A DNA stretch of 64,000 nt from an uncultured Roseobacter sp. Lineage in GTDB: Bacteria; Pseudomonadota; Alphaproteobacteria; Rhodobacterales; Rhodobacteraceae. Location: NCBI GenBank assembly GCA_947501635.1, contig CANMWT010000005.1, positions 1-64,000 on the forward strand, in the 5' to 3' direction. A model generated the notes under the pieces. That model made no database searches and had not been told where the DNA came from. It saw only the letters and a program-made list of their open reading frames with translations. Shown here piece by piece: positions 9,196 through 17,726 of the stretch (its first letter is position 1; each line of letters begins with the position of its first letter). Position numbers and translations under genes: made by a program.

Positions 9196-9999
9196 CTATC
9201 TGCGCGGCACTTTCGGGATGCGACTTTCCACAATGCGGTAGCGGGCTTCGGGGTGCGGCGGGTGTCCTTCCGTGCGTTGCCAGAAAGCAGGCCCGCCACG
9301 CTTTAGCCAAACCGGCAATACCAGTAACACACCGGCAATGAAACCGCCTGCATGCGCCCAATAGGCGACGCCCGCCTCATTCGCGTCTGATCCGATGCCG
9401 CCTATGAATTGCATGGCGAACCAGACCGACATCATGATCCATGCGGGAATCGGCAGGACTTTGAAAATGACAACCAGAATGATGAGGATATCCACCTTTG
9501 CCTTTGGAAAAAGCAGAAAATATCCACCCATCACACCCGCAATCGCCCCTGAAGCCCCGACAGTGGGCACGGTTGAGTTTGGTCCCAGGGCATAGTGGGC
9601 CAATGCCGCCAGCACACCGCTGAAAAGATAAAAGCCAAGATAGGTCCAATGCCCCAGTTCCTCTTCGACATTGTCGCCGAAAACCCACAAAAACAGCATG
9701 TTTCCAGCGAGATGGAGGAACCCGCCATGCACAAACATGGACGAGATGACCGTGTGAAACCCATCGCCGACGGACAGGCGGGCCGGCACCATTCCCCATT
9801 GGTAGTAAAAGGCATTCATCTCGCGCACATCGTCCATCAGGCCGAAGTAACTCAGAAAGATACCAATGTTGGCCGCCATCAACATATAGGTGACATAGGG
9901 CGTACGGCCTGACGGGTTGTGGTCGCGGATCGGAAACATGCGCTCAAGCTCTGCCATCAACCGTTTAAGGTCAAGCGGGGCCATACATTTTTTGGTCAA
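9196..9999 (-). CDS. Rhomboid family intramembrane serine protease
   Basis: Polytopic membrane protease that cuts transmembrane substrates. It has 267 residues from the longest start and about six to seven hydrophobic segments. The catalytic Ser150 is in TVGASGAIAGVMGGY, the catalytic His216 in WAHAGGF, and the HLAGNMLFLWVFG segment with the oxyanion Asn100 is present. The start is uncertain: ATG 9999 has AAGGA 11 bases upstream, while MFPIRDHNPSGRTPYVTY at residue 21 is the typical family N-terminus. It ends 9 bases upstream of where putA's stop lies, in the same direction. Confidence 0.9.
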   Translation of the reverse strand: MTKKCMAPLDLKRLMAELERMFPIRDHNPSGRTPYVTYMLMAANIGIFLSYFGLMDDVREMNAFYYQWGMVPARLSVGDGFHTVISSMFVHGGFLHLAGNMLFLWVFGDNVEEELGHWTYLGFYLFSGVLAALAHYALGPNSTVPTVGASGAIAGVMGGYFLLFPKAKVDILIILVVIFKVLPIPAWIMMSVWFAMQFIGGIGSDANEAGVAYWAHAGGFIAGVLLVLPVWLKRGGPAFWQRTEGHPPHPEARYRIVESRIPKVPRR

Positions 10000-10008
10000 T
10001 CCTTGTCG

Positions 10009-13000
10009 CTATGAAACGGCCCCCAGCAAAGCAGCGTTCCCGCCCGATGCGGTGGTGTCGACGCAGACATGGCGTTCTGCCAGCACTCGGGCGGGGTCTG
10101 GCCGCCCGGGGATCAAAGGTATGATCGGGCCTATGCGTTTGGACAATGCGGTTTCGATCGCTCGGCCGGTCGTCGTGTCGCCCCACCACAAGACGCCGCC
10201 ATAGCCGGGGCCGTCTACAAGGGTTTGAACGTTGATCCAGCCGTCAGGAGCGACAGCGAAGCCGCCGAGGGCGCGCACCGCTCGCATCTGGTCCTTGGTA
10301 GCCTGCGTGCCGGGCCCAAGGCACAAAAGAGCGTTTCGGGGCAGGGTGCTGTACCGATTGGATTCGCCAGTGGGACCGGGCAGGCTGAGCGCCTGCAGTG
10401 GCCTGTCGTCTACCCTTGGCAGCGGTGGAAGCGGAGCTGGCGTGTTGTCAACCGCATCCGGGACGCAGATACGGTCAACCGCAGCAAAGCGCGGCAGGTA
10501 GTTTGGTCCGCCCGCCTTTGGCCCGGTGCCTGATAGGCCCTCGCCACCAAACGGCTGACTGCCGACGATTGCCCCGATCTGGTTGCGATTGATATAGATG
10601 TTGCCCGCGTGGATGCGTTCAGAGACATATTGCACGCGGTCGTCGATGCGTGTGTGCAACCCAAAGGTAAGCCCGTATCCGGTGCGGTTGATATCATCTA
10701 TGACACGGTCCAGCTCTGCCGCGCCGAAAGTCGCCAGATGCAGCACCGGCCCGAAGACCTCGCGCTCAAGATCCCCAATGCCTGAAATGGAAATGAGTGT
10801 CGGCGGTACAAAATAACCGTCACGCGGCGCGGCAAGCTCTGCCAGAATGCGCCCTTCTGCGCGCGCCTTTTCAATATGCTGCATGATGCTGTCACGGGCT
10901 TGCGCGTCGATGACGGGACCCGCGTCAGTGCTCAGGTGCCACGGATCACCAACGCGTAACGCCTCCATCGCGCCGGTGAGCAATCTGGTGAAGTCTGGTG
11001 CGATATCTTCCTGAACATAAAGACAGCGCAGCGCAGAGCAGCGCTGACCGGCTGATTGAAATGCACTTTCGATGACCGACTGAACCGCTTGCTCGGGCAG
11101 GGCGGTGCTGTCCACGATCATCGCATTGAGGCCGCCCGTTTCTGCGATGAGCGGCGTTCCGGGGGCGCAGTTTTTGGCCATGGCGGCACGAATGCGCAAA
11201 GCCGTTGCCGTTGATCCTGTAAAAGCCACACCGCCAACGCGGTTATCACTTGTGAGCAGTGCCCCGATGTCGCCCGCGCCGGGCAACAATTGCAGCGCCG
11301 CGCGTGGAACGCCGGCAGTGTGCAGCAGCTCAACCGCGAGATTGGCGATCAGCGGTGTTTGCTCGGCGGGTTTGGCGATGACGGCATTGCCCGCAGCCAA
11401 GGCCGCTGAGATTTGGCCGATGAATATCGCCAGGGGGAAGTTCCACGGCGAAATGCAAACGAACGTGCCGGCGGGCGGCGCATCAGTGGCCTGGGCTGCG
11501 TAGTATCGCAAAAAGTCGACCGCTTCACGCAACTCGGCGACGCAATCGGGCAGGCATTTACCGGCTTCTCGCGCCAGCAGCGCAAAAATCTCGCCAAATC
11601 GCTCTTCCATCATTGTGGCTGACCGCTCCAGCGTCGCGCGTCGTTGTGCGAGCGGTGCGTCCCAGCAGTGCGCCTCAGCGAAAGCCGCATTCACGTCTTC
11701 TGGTGTTGCCCAGTCCACCACACCAAGACTGGCAGTACCAACAGCGGGGTTTTCGACGGGCGATTGTGCACGCGCCGCGCTGTCGGACGCGCGCGCGCTG
11801 GCCAATATGGGATGTGCCTGCCAGTTGTGCCGGGCAAACGGTTGTCGGGCATCTTTTAGCGTGTCGAGGGTCTGACTATGGGTCAGATCGAACCCGCGCG
11901 CATTCGCTCGCTGCGGCAGAAAGACATCCGGACCCACGGCAATTGCGGGGGCCTTTTCCGTCTGCAACGCGCTGAAGGGATCGGCGGCCACCACCGAAGG
12001 GTGTACATCCTCATCGACAATCTGGTTGACGAAACTGGAGTTCGCTCCGTTTTCAAGAAGACGCCGCACCAGATAAGCCAGCAGGTCGCGATGCGCACCA
12101 ACCGGCGCGTAAATCCGGCAACGTGTCGCGTATTTTTCCAGTACCAGCTTATGCAGCGTTTCGCCCATCCCGTGCAGTCGCTGGAACTCGAACGTATCGG
12201 GGTCGTGGGCCAAATGCAGGATGGCTGCAACCGTATGCGCGTTATGGGTCGCAAACTGCGGGTAGATACGATCGGTGAGCTTCAGCAGCTTGCTTGCGTT
12301 GCAGATATAGGACACGTCCGTCGCCGCTTTTTGCGTGAATACCGGAAATCCGTCGATCCCCTCGACCTGAGCGCGCTTGATTTCCGTGTCCCAATAAGCG
12401 CCTTTGACAAGGCGGACCATGATCTTGCGGTCGTGGCGCGTGGCCATGTCATAGAGCGTATCAATGACCACACCGGCACGCGGCCCGTAAGCCTGCACAA
12501 CCACACCAAACCCGTCCCACTCGGCCAAAGCGGGCTCAGACATCACTCGGTCGATCACCTTGAGCGACAATGCAAGGCGATCCGCTTCTTCGGCGTCTAC
12601 ATTCAATCCCATACCGGCGGATTTGGCGAGCAAAGCCAAGGCACGCAGCCGTGGCACGAGATCAGTCATCACCGCCTGTTCCTGCGCCAATTCGTATCGT
12701 GGGTGAAGCGCGGACAGTTTGACGGAAATGCCCGGATTCTTACGGATATCATCTGCCGTGCATGCCATGGCAATGGCAGAGATCGCGCGGCTGTAACTTA
12801 GGTGATAGCGTTTGGCATCCGCTTCGGTAAGTGCTGCTTCTCCAAGCATATCATATGAGTATGTGTACCCTTTTTTCTCCGTTCCTTCAGCGCGTTCCAT
12901 GGCAGAGTTAATGTTCTCGCCAAGAACGAACTGACGCCCCATTTCCTTCATCGCGCGACTGACGGCCGTGCGGATCACGGGTTCCCCCATCCGTTTTATT

Positions 13001-13443
13001 GCCGCTCTGAGGTGTCTTACGGGGCCGGGCTGGTCGTCATCCAGAACGCGACCGGTCAGCATCAACGCCCAAGTGGAGGCGTTAACAAGGCTGGATGTCG
13101 AGTGCCCAAGATGCCGCCCCCAATCGGAAGGCGCGATTTTGTCTTCGATCAGTGCGTCGATGGTGTCGGCATCCGGCACACGCAACAAAGCTTCGGCCAG
13201 ACACATCAACGCAATGCCCTCATCGGTTGAAAGTCCGTACTCCGCCAGAAATACTTCCATCATACCAGGGGTGGTGGACGATCGGATTTGACGTACGAGG
13301 TCCTCGGCGAGAGTGCAAATCTCGGCGCGGTCTGCTGTTGTTATCGCCGACTGTGCGATCAGGTCCTGTAAAATGACTGTTGGCGATGCATAGGTCTGCG
13401 CATCAACGCGGTGCCTCAATGTGCTGTCTGGGATGCGTGCCAT
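10009..13443 (-). CDS. putA: Bifunctional proline dehydrogenase / L-glutamate gamma-semialdehyde dehydrogenase
   Basis: Oxidises proline to glutamate in two steps: FAD-linked proline dehydrogenase, then NAD-linked P5C dehydrogenase, with channelling between them. The protein has 1144 residues. The N-terminal half is the PRODH barrel (SVKLSALHPRYELAQ, VRLVKGAYWDTEIKRAQVEG). The dehydrogenase part follows from about residue 550, with the nucleotide site FTGSTATA and the catalytic Cys in SAGQRCSALRCLYVQ. A C-terminal tail of about 130 residues fits the longer PutA type. There is no N-terminal ribbon-helix-helix, so it is not a self-repressor; the divergent Lrp-type gene fills that role. Confidence 0.97.
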   Translation of the reverse strand: MARIPDSTLRHRVDAQTYASPTVILQDLIAQSAITTADRAEICTLAEDLVRQIRSSTTPGMMEVFLAEYGLSTDEGIALMCLAEALLRVPDADTIDALIEDKIAPSDWGRHLGHSTSSLVNASTWALMLTGRVLDDDQPGPVRHLRAAIKRMGEPVIRTAVSRAMKEMGRQFVLGENINSAMERAEGTEKKGYTYSYDMLGEAALTEADAKRYHLSYSRAISAIAMACTADDIRKNPGISVKLSALHPRYELAQEQAVMTDLVPRLRALALLAKSAGMGLNVDAEEADRLALSLKVIDRVMSEPALAEWDGFGVVVQAYGPRAGVVIDTLYDMATRHDRKIMVRLVKGAYWDTEIKRAQVEGIDGFPVFTQKAATDVSYICNASKLLKLTDRIYPQFATHNAHTVAAILHLAHDPDTFEFQRLHGMGETLHKLVLEKYATRCRIYAPVGAHRDLLAYLVRRLLENGANSSFVNQIVDEDVHPSVVAADPFSALQTEKAPAIAVGPDVFLPQRANARGFDLTHSQTLDTLKDARQPFARHNWQAHPILASARASDSAARAQSPVENPAVGTASLGVVDWATPEDVNAAFAEAHCWDAPLAQRRATLERSATMMEERFGEIFALLAREAGKCLPDCVAELREAVDFLRYYAAQATDAPPAGTFVCISPWNFPLAIFIGQISAALAAGNAVIAKPAEQTPLIANLAVELLHTAGVPRAALQLLPGAGDIGALLTSDNRVGGVAFTGSTATALRIRAAMAKNCAPGTPLIAETGGLNAMIVDSTALPEQAVQSVIESAFQSAGQRCSALRCLYVQEDIAPDFTRLLTGAMEALRVGDPWHLSTDAGPVIDAQARDSIMQHIEKARAEGRILAELAAPRDGYFVPPTLISISGIGDLEREVFGPVLHLATFGAAELDRVIDDINRTGYGLTFGLHTRIDDRVQYVSERIHAGNIYINRNQIGAIVGSQPFGGEGLSGTGPKAGGPNYLPRFAAVDRICVPDAVDNTPAPLPPLPRVDDRPLQALSLPGPTGESNRYSTLPRNALLCLGPGTQATKDQMRAVRALGGFAVAPDGWINVQTLVDGPGYGGVLWWGDTTTGRAIETALSKRIGPIIPLIPGRPDPARVLAERHVCVDTTASGGNAALLGAVS

Positions 13444-13539
13444 GTCAAATCCTCCAATACGATGGCCTCGTATATCACTTCGATATGCGCTATTTTTCCT
13501 TCATTCTGATTTCTGACAGGCGATAGTAGGGATATTCTG

Positions 13540-14025
13540 ATGATAAACAGTGAATTTGACCATGCACAGCTTGACCGTTTTGATCGCGCGATTCTCACTG
13601 TGTTGGCGGAAGACGGGCGGATCAGCATAACCAATCTCGCACAGCGGATCGGTTTGTCCAAATCTCCGACGCAGGCCCGATTGCGCCGGCTTGAGCAGGA
13701 TGGTTTCATCATCGGCTATCGCGCCTTGCTCGACCCGATCCGGTTGGGGCTGGATCATGTGGCTTTTGTTGAAGTGCGCCTGAGTGATACCCGCGAGGCG
13801 GCGCTCTGCGCTTTCAACAAAGCCATCGCAAAGGTGCCCGAAATTGAACAGGCTCATCTGATTGCAGGGAATTTTGATTATCTGCTGAAGGTGCGCACGC
13901 GGGATATGACCCAGTACCGCACCTTTCTGGGCGAGACGATCTCGTCGCTGCCACATGTCTCGAATACTTCGACCTATGTTGCAATGCAGGCTGTCAAAGA
14001 ATCCATGATGCCGGATAGTGCTTGA
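13540..14025 (+). CDS. putR: Lrp/AsnC family regulator, probable activator of putA
   Basis: DNA-binding regulator of 161 residues. Its N-terminal winged helix-turn-helix is RFDRAILTVLAEDGRISITN, then LAQRIGLSKSPTQARLRRLE. The C-terminal ligand-binding RAM domain includes GLDHVAFVEVRL and HLIAGNFDYLLKVRTRD. It is divergent from putA across 96 bases, the arrangement described for PutR in alphaproteobacteria, where it activates putA in response to proline. The role is inferred from family and position. Confidence 0.85.
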   Translation: MINSEFDHAQLDRFDRAILTVLAEDGRISITNLAQRIGLSKSPTQARLRRLEQDGFIIGYRALLDPIRLGLDHVAFVEVRLSDTREAALCAFNKAIAKVPEIEQAHLIAGNFDYLLKVRTRDMTQYRTFLGETISSLPHVSNTSTYVAMQAVKESMMPDSA

Positions 14026-14055
14026 TTTTCCGATTTTCTGCGCCACCCTCGGGGG

Positions 14056-14610
14056 ATGAAACGTTTTGCCCTGATCTTCGTGTTGCTATCGTCCCCTGCG
14101 TGGGCTGCGTGCCCGCCAGCGCCTGACATATCTGCCGATCTAGACAAGCTGATCGAGCAGGCGAACGCCGCTGAAAATGAAACGTCGGGGCGCGAGATTT
14201 CCGGTAAGATGTGGGAATTGTGGCTGAAAGCGCCGGATGCTGCAGCGCAAGAAGTCTTGGATAAGGGCATGCGCGCGCGTGCCAGTTATGACTTTCTAAG
14301 TGCAATTGACGCCTATGATACGTTGGTCGACTATTGTCCGAACTATGCGGAGGGTTACAACCAGCGCGCTTTTGTTTATTTCCTGCAAGGATCCTTCGAC
14401 AAGGCACTGATTGATCTCGACAGCGCATTGGAATTGTCGCCGCGTCACGTTGGGGCGCAGTCGGGGCGTGCTCTCACCCTGATGAACCTGGGGCGGATGT
14501 CCGAAGCACGTATTCAGTTGCAGGCCGCCTTGAAAAACAATCCGTGGCTTTCGGAACGGTTTCTGGCGGCGAAAGGCGGCCCGCTGGCACCCGAGGCGGA
14601 TGACATCTGA
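14056..14610 (+). CDS. Secreted TPR-repeat protein
   Basis: A 184-residue protein with a signal peptide (residues 1-17, cleavage near AWA-ACPPAP) and tetratricopeptide-like helices: SYDFLSAIDAYDTLVDYCPN, YAEGYNQRAFVYFLQGSFDK, ALIDLDSALELSPRHVGAQS and ALTLMNLGRMSEARIQLQAA. TPRs mediate protein contacts; here in the periplasm. No enzymatic motif is visible. It starts 30 bases after the Lrp-type gene in the same direction. It is the last core gene before the tRNA-Leu locus and the island. Confidence 0.75.
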   Translation: MKRFALIFVLLSSPAWAACPPAPDISADLDKLIEQANAAENETSGREISGKMWELWLKAPDAAAQEVLDKGMRARASYDFLSAIDAYDTLVDYCPNYAEGYNQRAFVYFLQGSFDKALIDLDSALELSPRHVGAQSGRALTLMNLGRMSEARIQLQAALKNNPWLSERFLAAKGGPLAPEADDI

Positions 14611-14790
14611 GGCCTGCGCGGAATGATGACCGACTCAGGCCAGACCCGGACAGTTAAGTTCTGCCATCTTCTTCTGTGGGCGCGGGGTGCAATAGCGCTT
14701 TCACATCGCAGCAAATTATGGAAAGTAACAACAAGCTCAAGCGTCGGTTCTGGCGCGAGGGGTGCCAGTCACAGGCATCTTTGAAGCTTT

Positions 14791-14831
14791 GCCCGCGTGG
14801 TGGAATGGTAGACACAGGGGACTTAAAATCC
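14791..14831 (+). pseudogene. 5' half of the disrupted host tRNA-Leu(UAA)
   Basis: Acceptor 5' strand, D-arm and the 5' side of the anticodon arm of a tRNA-Leu(UAA), ending in the anticodon loop (ACTTAAAATCC). The following bases (CTGTCGTTCCG) do not continue the tRNA. The 5' stem strand GGGGA does not pair with what follows here but pairs perfectly with TCCCC at 29588-29592. This is therefore the left part of a tRNA split by the island. Confidence 0.85.
14820..14831 (+). repeat. Left attachment core of the island
   Basis: GACTTAAAATCC, shared exactly with 29579-29590. It covers the anticodon loop and part of the anticodon stem, a known crossover position for tyrosine recombinases in tRNA genes. 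Confidence 0.75.
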
Positions 14832-14916
14832 TGTCGTTCCGCACCGGTCGTGTATTGTTATCAAGGCCTTGTGGCCGTAAGGAGATTTTGAGGCCCGAAA
14901 TAGGCCCGACACGCTC

Positions 14917-15002
14917 GCCCGCGTGGTGGAATGGTAGACACAGGAGACTTAAAATCTCCAGGCAGAAATGCCGTGCCGGTTCGAGTCCGGCCGCGGGTAC
15001 CA
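14917..15002 (+). tRNA. tRNA-Leu(UAA), complete copy inside the island edge
   Basis: Full cloverleaf with encoded CCA: acceptor GCCCGCG/CGCGGGT (G1-U72), D-arm GTGGAATGGTAGAC, anticodon stem-loop GGAGA-CTTAAAA-TCTCC (anticodon TAA), long variable arm, T-arm CCGGTTCGAGTCCGG, discriminator A. It differs from the reconstructed host tRNA by a compensated base pair in the anticodon stem and one base in the variable arm. It lies 85 bases downstream of the broken 5' half and may be transcribed from that gene's promoter. Confidence 0.95.
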
Positions 15003-15024
15003 AATCAGCTAGACCTATTTCAGG

Positions 15025-15591
15025 CTATGTCCTGTTGGAAGCGTAGTGTTCCCAGGCTGCTCCGCAGAAGGTCAGGATGGTACACATCGTCCAGATCAAT
15101 ACCAGCGCGCCACCGGGCGCCCCGCCCCAAGAGACTGGTCCAAAGGGCGTTTCGAAGGCAAACGCAAACTGTGCTGGAACAATCAGAAATAGTCCTGAGC
15201 TCACGCAAGCGGTAAAGAGCCGCCGGAACATAAACCCGCGATCGAACATTCGGAAGACGATACGCACGGCAACTGTCGTCACCAGTGCTGCAGTGCCTGA
15301 CCAAACAACGGATACCCCAAGCTCCATCCAGCCTATCAGGAAGACGGCGACAAACGTCGCCGCGAGTATACGGTTCGTTGTAAGCCACTCTTGCGAGGTA
15401 ACCGGTTCCTTTCCATGCCCCAGCCAATACCACACTTGCATCTGCACCGCGGCTCGGGCGTCTTGGTCAGTTATCGCCTCGATCTTTTCTTTGAATGCCT
15501 CAGCCTGTTCAAGGCCCGTTAGACCTTCCACCTCTCGGTGGACTTGCTCAGCTTTCTTGAACCATGCTTTGCGGGTGGTCTCACTGTGCAC
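15025..15591 (-). CDS. Island membrane protein, unrecognised
   Basis: A 188-residue protein with a soluble, charged N-terminal part (residues 1-65) and about four hydrophobic segments (near residues 73-95, 97-112, 124-144 and 160-180). I do not recognise a family. It is the last gene of a three-gene minus-strand operon. It starts at GTG 15591 inside the end of the preceding gene (11-base overlap); no ATG is available before the first membrane segment. In an island context a soluble protein plus a membrane protein can be a defence pair, but there is no motif to prove it. Confidence 0.65.
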   Translation of the reverse strand: MHSETTRKAWFKKAEQVHREVEGLTGLEQAEAFKEKIEAITDQDARAAVQMQVWYWLGHGKEPVTSQEWLTTNRILAATFVAVFLIGWMELGVSVVWSGTAALVTTVAVRIVFRMFDRGFMFRRLFTACVSSGLFLIVPAQFAFAFETPFGPVSWGGAPGGALVLIWTMCTILTFCGAAWEHYASNRT

Positions 15592-15937
15592 CGACGACCT
15601 CGGAAACGTACACAGGTTCGACGTTCCGGTAGCGGTCTATGTCGATTTCTTCGCCCGTGCTCTCGTCAAGCATAGTCTCTGGCACATCCAACGGGCTTTT
15701 GAACGTGGCGAGCGAAGCCTTCGTAAATGGTGATACAACGCGATAAACCACCCGAAGATTCCCTTCGGAAACCCGCTTAGCCAGCGCGCGCACCAATTCC
15801 GCTTCGCTAGGAGCATCCACGAGGTCTTTGATCCTGTTTAAGGTCACCTCGCGATAGCTTTGCGCATTGCGGAGCTTGCCGACCTCGACATCGAGGCGGT
15901 CCTCCCAATCTGCAATGCGGCGTCTTCGGAACATCAT
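15581..15937 (-). CDS. Island small protein, unrecognised
   Basis: A 118-residue soluble protein with an Arg-rich start (MMFRRRR), a helical first half and a more polar second half (DVPETMLDESTGEEIDIDRY). No family is recognised. It overlaps the genes on both sides: its start codon overlaps the upstream stop (ATGATG) and its end overlaps the GTG start of the membrane protein. The three genes are therefore almost certainly translated from one message and may form a complex. Confidence 0.65.
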   Translation of the reverse strand: MMFRRRRIADWEDRLDVEVGKLRNAQSYREVTLNRIKDLVDAPSEAELVRALAKRVSEGNLRVVYRVVSPFTKASLATFKSPLDVPETMLDESTGEEIDIDRYRNVEPVYVSEVVGAQ

Positions 15938-16965
15938 TCCTCGCTGTTCACTTCCAAGATGGCCTTGAGAACTTCGTCGTACTCCGCCCGTGACAGCCCG
16001 GCAGTGAAGATAATCTCATTGGTGTCGTCCGATAAAATTGCATTGATCTTCTTCACTTTCCCAAACTGGTAGGACACGCGCACTCGTTCGCAGTACGCGT
16101 CGGGATCGTCGACCGTGAACTGCTTGATGACTTTTGTCATGACATCGGACGTGAGTATACCACCCTGTTCGACCTGTGAAGAGGATTGAATCCGGTCGCC
16201 GCGGTCGTTCTTGTGCTGGGTTTCATAAAGCTCGAAATTCTCAGCAACTTCCTGCTTCTTTTGTTGGTCCGAGAACGAGTTCTTTGCTGTGGCAAGACTC
16301 AGCTCACCGATCTGAGACGCGTCAAGCAGTCCGTTCACTTGGCTCAATACCGAATTTGCCGTGCCGGAATATGAGATTGGCGGTTCGGTGCGCGGGTTCA
16401 AGCGAACCTCAACAAGGCCGTTCGTGTGAACTTTCAGGACATCCACGGCACGGAAGGGTACGCGGTCCGCGACGTATACCTGGCGCCCGTCTATCTCGGT
16501 CAAAACGCCGCGCTTGCGTCGGTGCTCGGTTCTGGCGATCTTGACGATCAAGGCATCCTTGTCCTCACCGTCCCCAACGCGCACCTCCGCCACGATGGGG
16601 CTTTCTGGATAGGCGGCAAAAACATACTCGCCGGTCCCAGGATGGCCTTTGTCCTTTGCCCAAGATGCAACAGCGTCTTCCTGGATTGCGCTTTTGAGAT
16701 CGTCCAGAAGGTCGTCAGGAAAATAGAACAACCGGACGTGTTTCTTCCCATGCTCCTCCGCCTCGCGGATGATGCCAATCAACTCGTCAGTGGTTATCGT
16801 CTTGTTTGACAAAGCCGGAGCAAGCCGGGTCTCAATCATCTTTGACCAACTGGACGCGGAATGCGGCAGCTTCTTTTGTCGAAGGAATGCGCGAACTGCA
16901 TCGAGCGTCGCCTGATTTTCCAAAACTTCAAAAAGTACTTCGTCGCTAATCACGTCTTTGTTCAT
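15934..16965 (-). CDS. Island large protein of a three-gene operon, unrecognised
   Basis: About 343 residues from ATG 16965; the frame is open to 17106, but the extra 47 residues look non-coding and no start has a clear Shine-Dalgarno. The first 80 residues are helical (VLFEVLENQATLDAVRAFLR). A middle region contains HVRLFYFPDDLLDDLKSAI, and beta-rich stretches follow (VYVADRVPFRAVDVLKVHTN, then RVRVSYQFGKVKKINAIL). No catalytic motif is evident. It heads the operon with the 118-residue and membrane proteins. Island location and tight coupling make a defence or toxin role possible, but this is not shown. Confidence 0.6.
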   Translation of the reverse strand: MNKDVISDEVLFEVLENQATLDAVRAFLRQKKLPHSASSWSKMIETRLAPALSNKTITTDELIGIIREAEEHGKKHVRLFYFPDDLLDDLKSAIQEDAVASWAKDKGHPGTGEYVFAAYPESPIVAEVRVGDGEDKDALIVKIARTEHRRKRGVLTEIDGRQVYVADRVPFRAVDVLKVHTNGLVEVRLNPRTEPPISYSGTANSVLSQVNGLLDASQIGELSLATAKNSFSDQQKKQEVAENFELYETQHKNDRGDRIQSSSQVEQGGILTSDVMTKVIKQFTVDDPDAYCERVRVSYQFGKVKKINAILSDDTNEIIFTAGLSRAEYDEVLKAILEVNSEE

Positions 16966-17434
16966 CCGCCGCCCACTCAAATCCCAGCCGGTAGAATCAA
17001 CCTCTGGGTGCCAAAAATCTACATGTTGTGTGTCCAGCATCCCACAGCCACCATAGAAATTCAACGTACCTGCTTTTTTGGACGGTCCGCAACCAAAGCA
17101 GGCCAATTCGGCTCAGCGGATAGGTTCGTTTATGATAACACGAGACGGCAGGAGTTGCGCCGCAAGGCGTAACATCGTTTGGAACGGTTACGATTTGCTT
17201 ACGTTTCAACCTTGGAAATTTGCGGGTAGTTTCCCGTCTCAAATTCAACTTTCGCCGATCTATTCCACCTTCGCCACAATGCTGTTTGTGACCAACCGTG
17301 GCAGATTGATTGGGCGTGAGGCTGGCCGAGATCATGCGTCGGCAGGACCTCAACCTCTTTCATAAAGTGGCACCGTCGCCGCTGAGTGGCGGTGGTCTGT
17401 GCCATTTATCGCGCCTCTATCTCCAGTAAGAAGG
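16966..17434. other. Island intergenic stretch, no gene seen
   Basis: About 470 bases upstream of the three-gene operon and downstream of the four-gene operon. It is less GC-rich than its surroundings and should hold the promoter of the three-gene operon. Short frames here have no Shine-Dalgarno or protein-like composition. Confidence 0.4.
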
Positions 17435-17467
17435 CCGGACCGTTGCCGCCTAGTGACAACGGTCCGG
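17435..17467 (-). terminator. Terminator of the four-gene island operon
   Basis: CCGGACCGTTG (17435-17445) and CAACGGTCCGG (17457-17467) form a perfect 11-base stem with an 11-base loop, 7 bases after the stop of the last gene of the minus-strand operon. In the minus direction CCTTCTT follows. Confidence 0.75.
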
Positions 17468-17474
17468 TGGCTTA

Positions 17475-17726
17475 CTATGCCGACTGTAGTGCCGGACTTT
17501 CGTCGGCGGTTTCTTGTTCATCAAGGATGGCACGCACTTCATTCATTACTTCATCCACCAAATCGTCATCGTGCGCGTCCAGTCCAAGGCTTTCGATCAA
17601 CTCAAGCGCCCCGACGACCCTCTCAGCGATCAATTGCACGAACTCATCGCTTTCCTCCGATAGTGGTCTTGGTGGCGGGTGGTTCAGCACGAATTCGATA
17701 ACTCTGTTCGCGGCAAAATTGATCAT
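17475..17726 (-). CDS. Small acidic island protein (fourth gene of operon)
   Basis: An 83-residue, mostly helical and strongly acidic protein (ESDEFVQLIAERVVGALELI, then GLDAHDDDLVDEVMNEVRAI). No family is recognised. The start ATG 17726 overlaps the stop of the upstream gene by one base (TGATG); the frame is open to 17747, but the coupled start is preferred. The gene is followed by a strong hairpin. Confidence 0.6.
   Translation of the reverse strand: MINFAANRVIEFVLNHPPPRPLSEESDEFVQLIAERVVGALELIESLGLDAHDDDLVDEVMNEVRAILDEQETADESPALQSA

Noticed and set aside
11878-12801. 307-codon plus-strand frame
   Set aside because: It lies wholly inside putA on the opposite strand; putA is certain, so this is a high-GC shadow.
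15025-16965. Kiwa-type (KwaA/KwaB) defence system
   Set aside because: Membrane plus soluble protein layout is similar, but I could not match the large protein to DUF4868, and there is an extra gene between.
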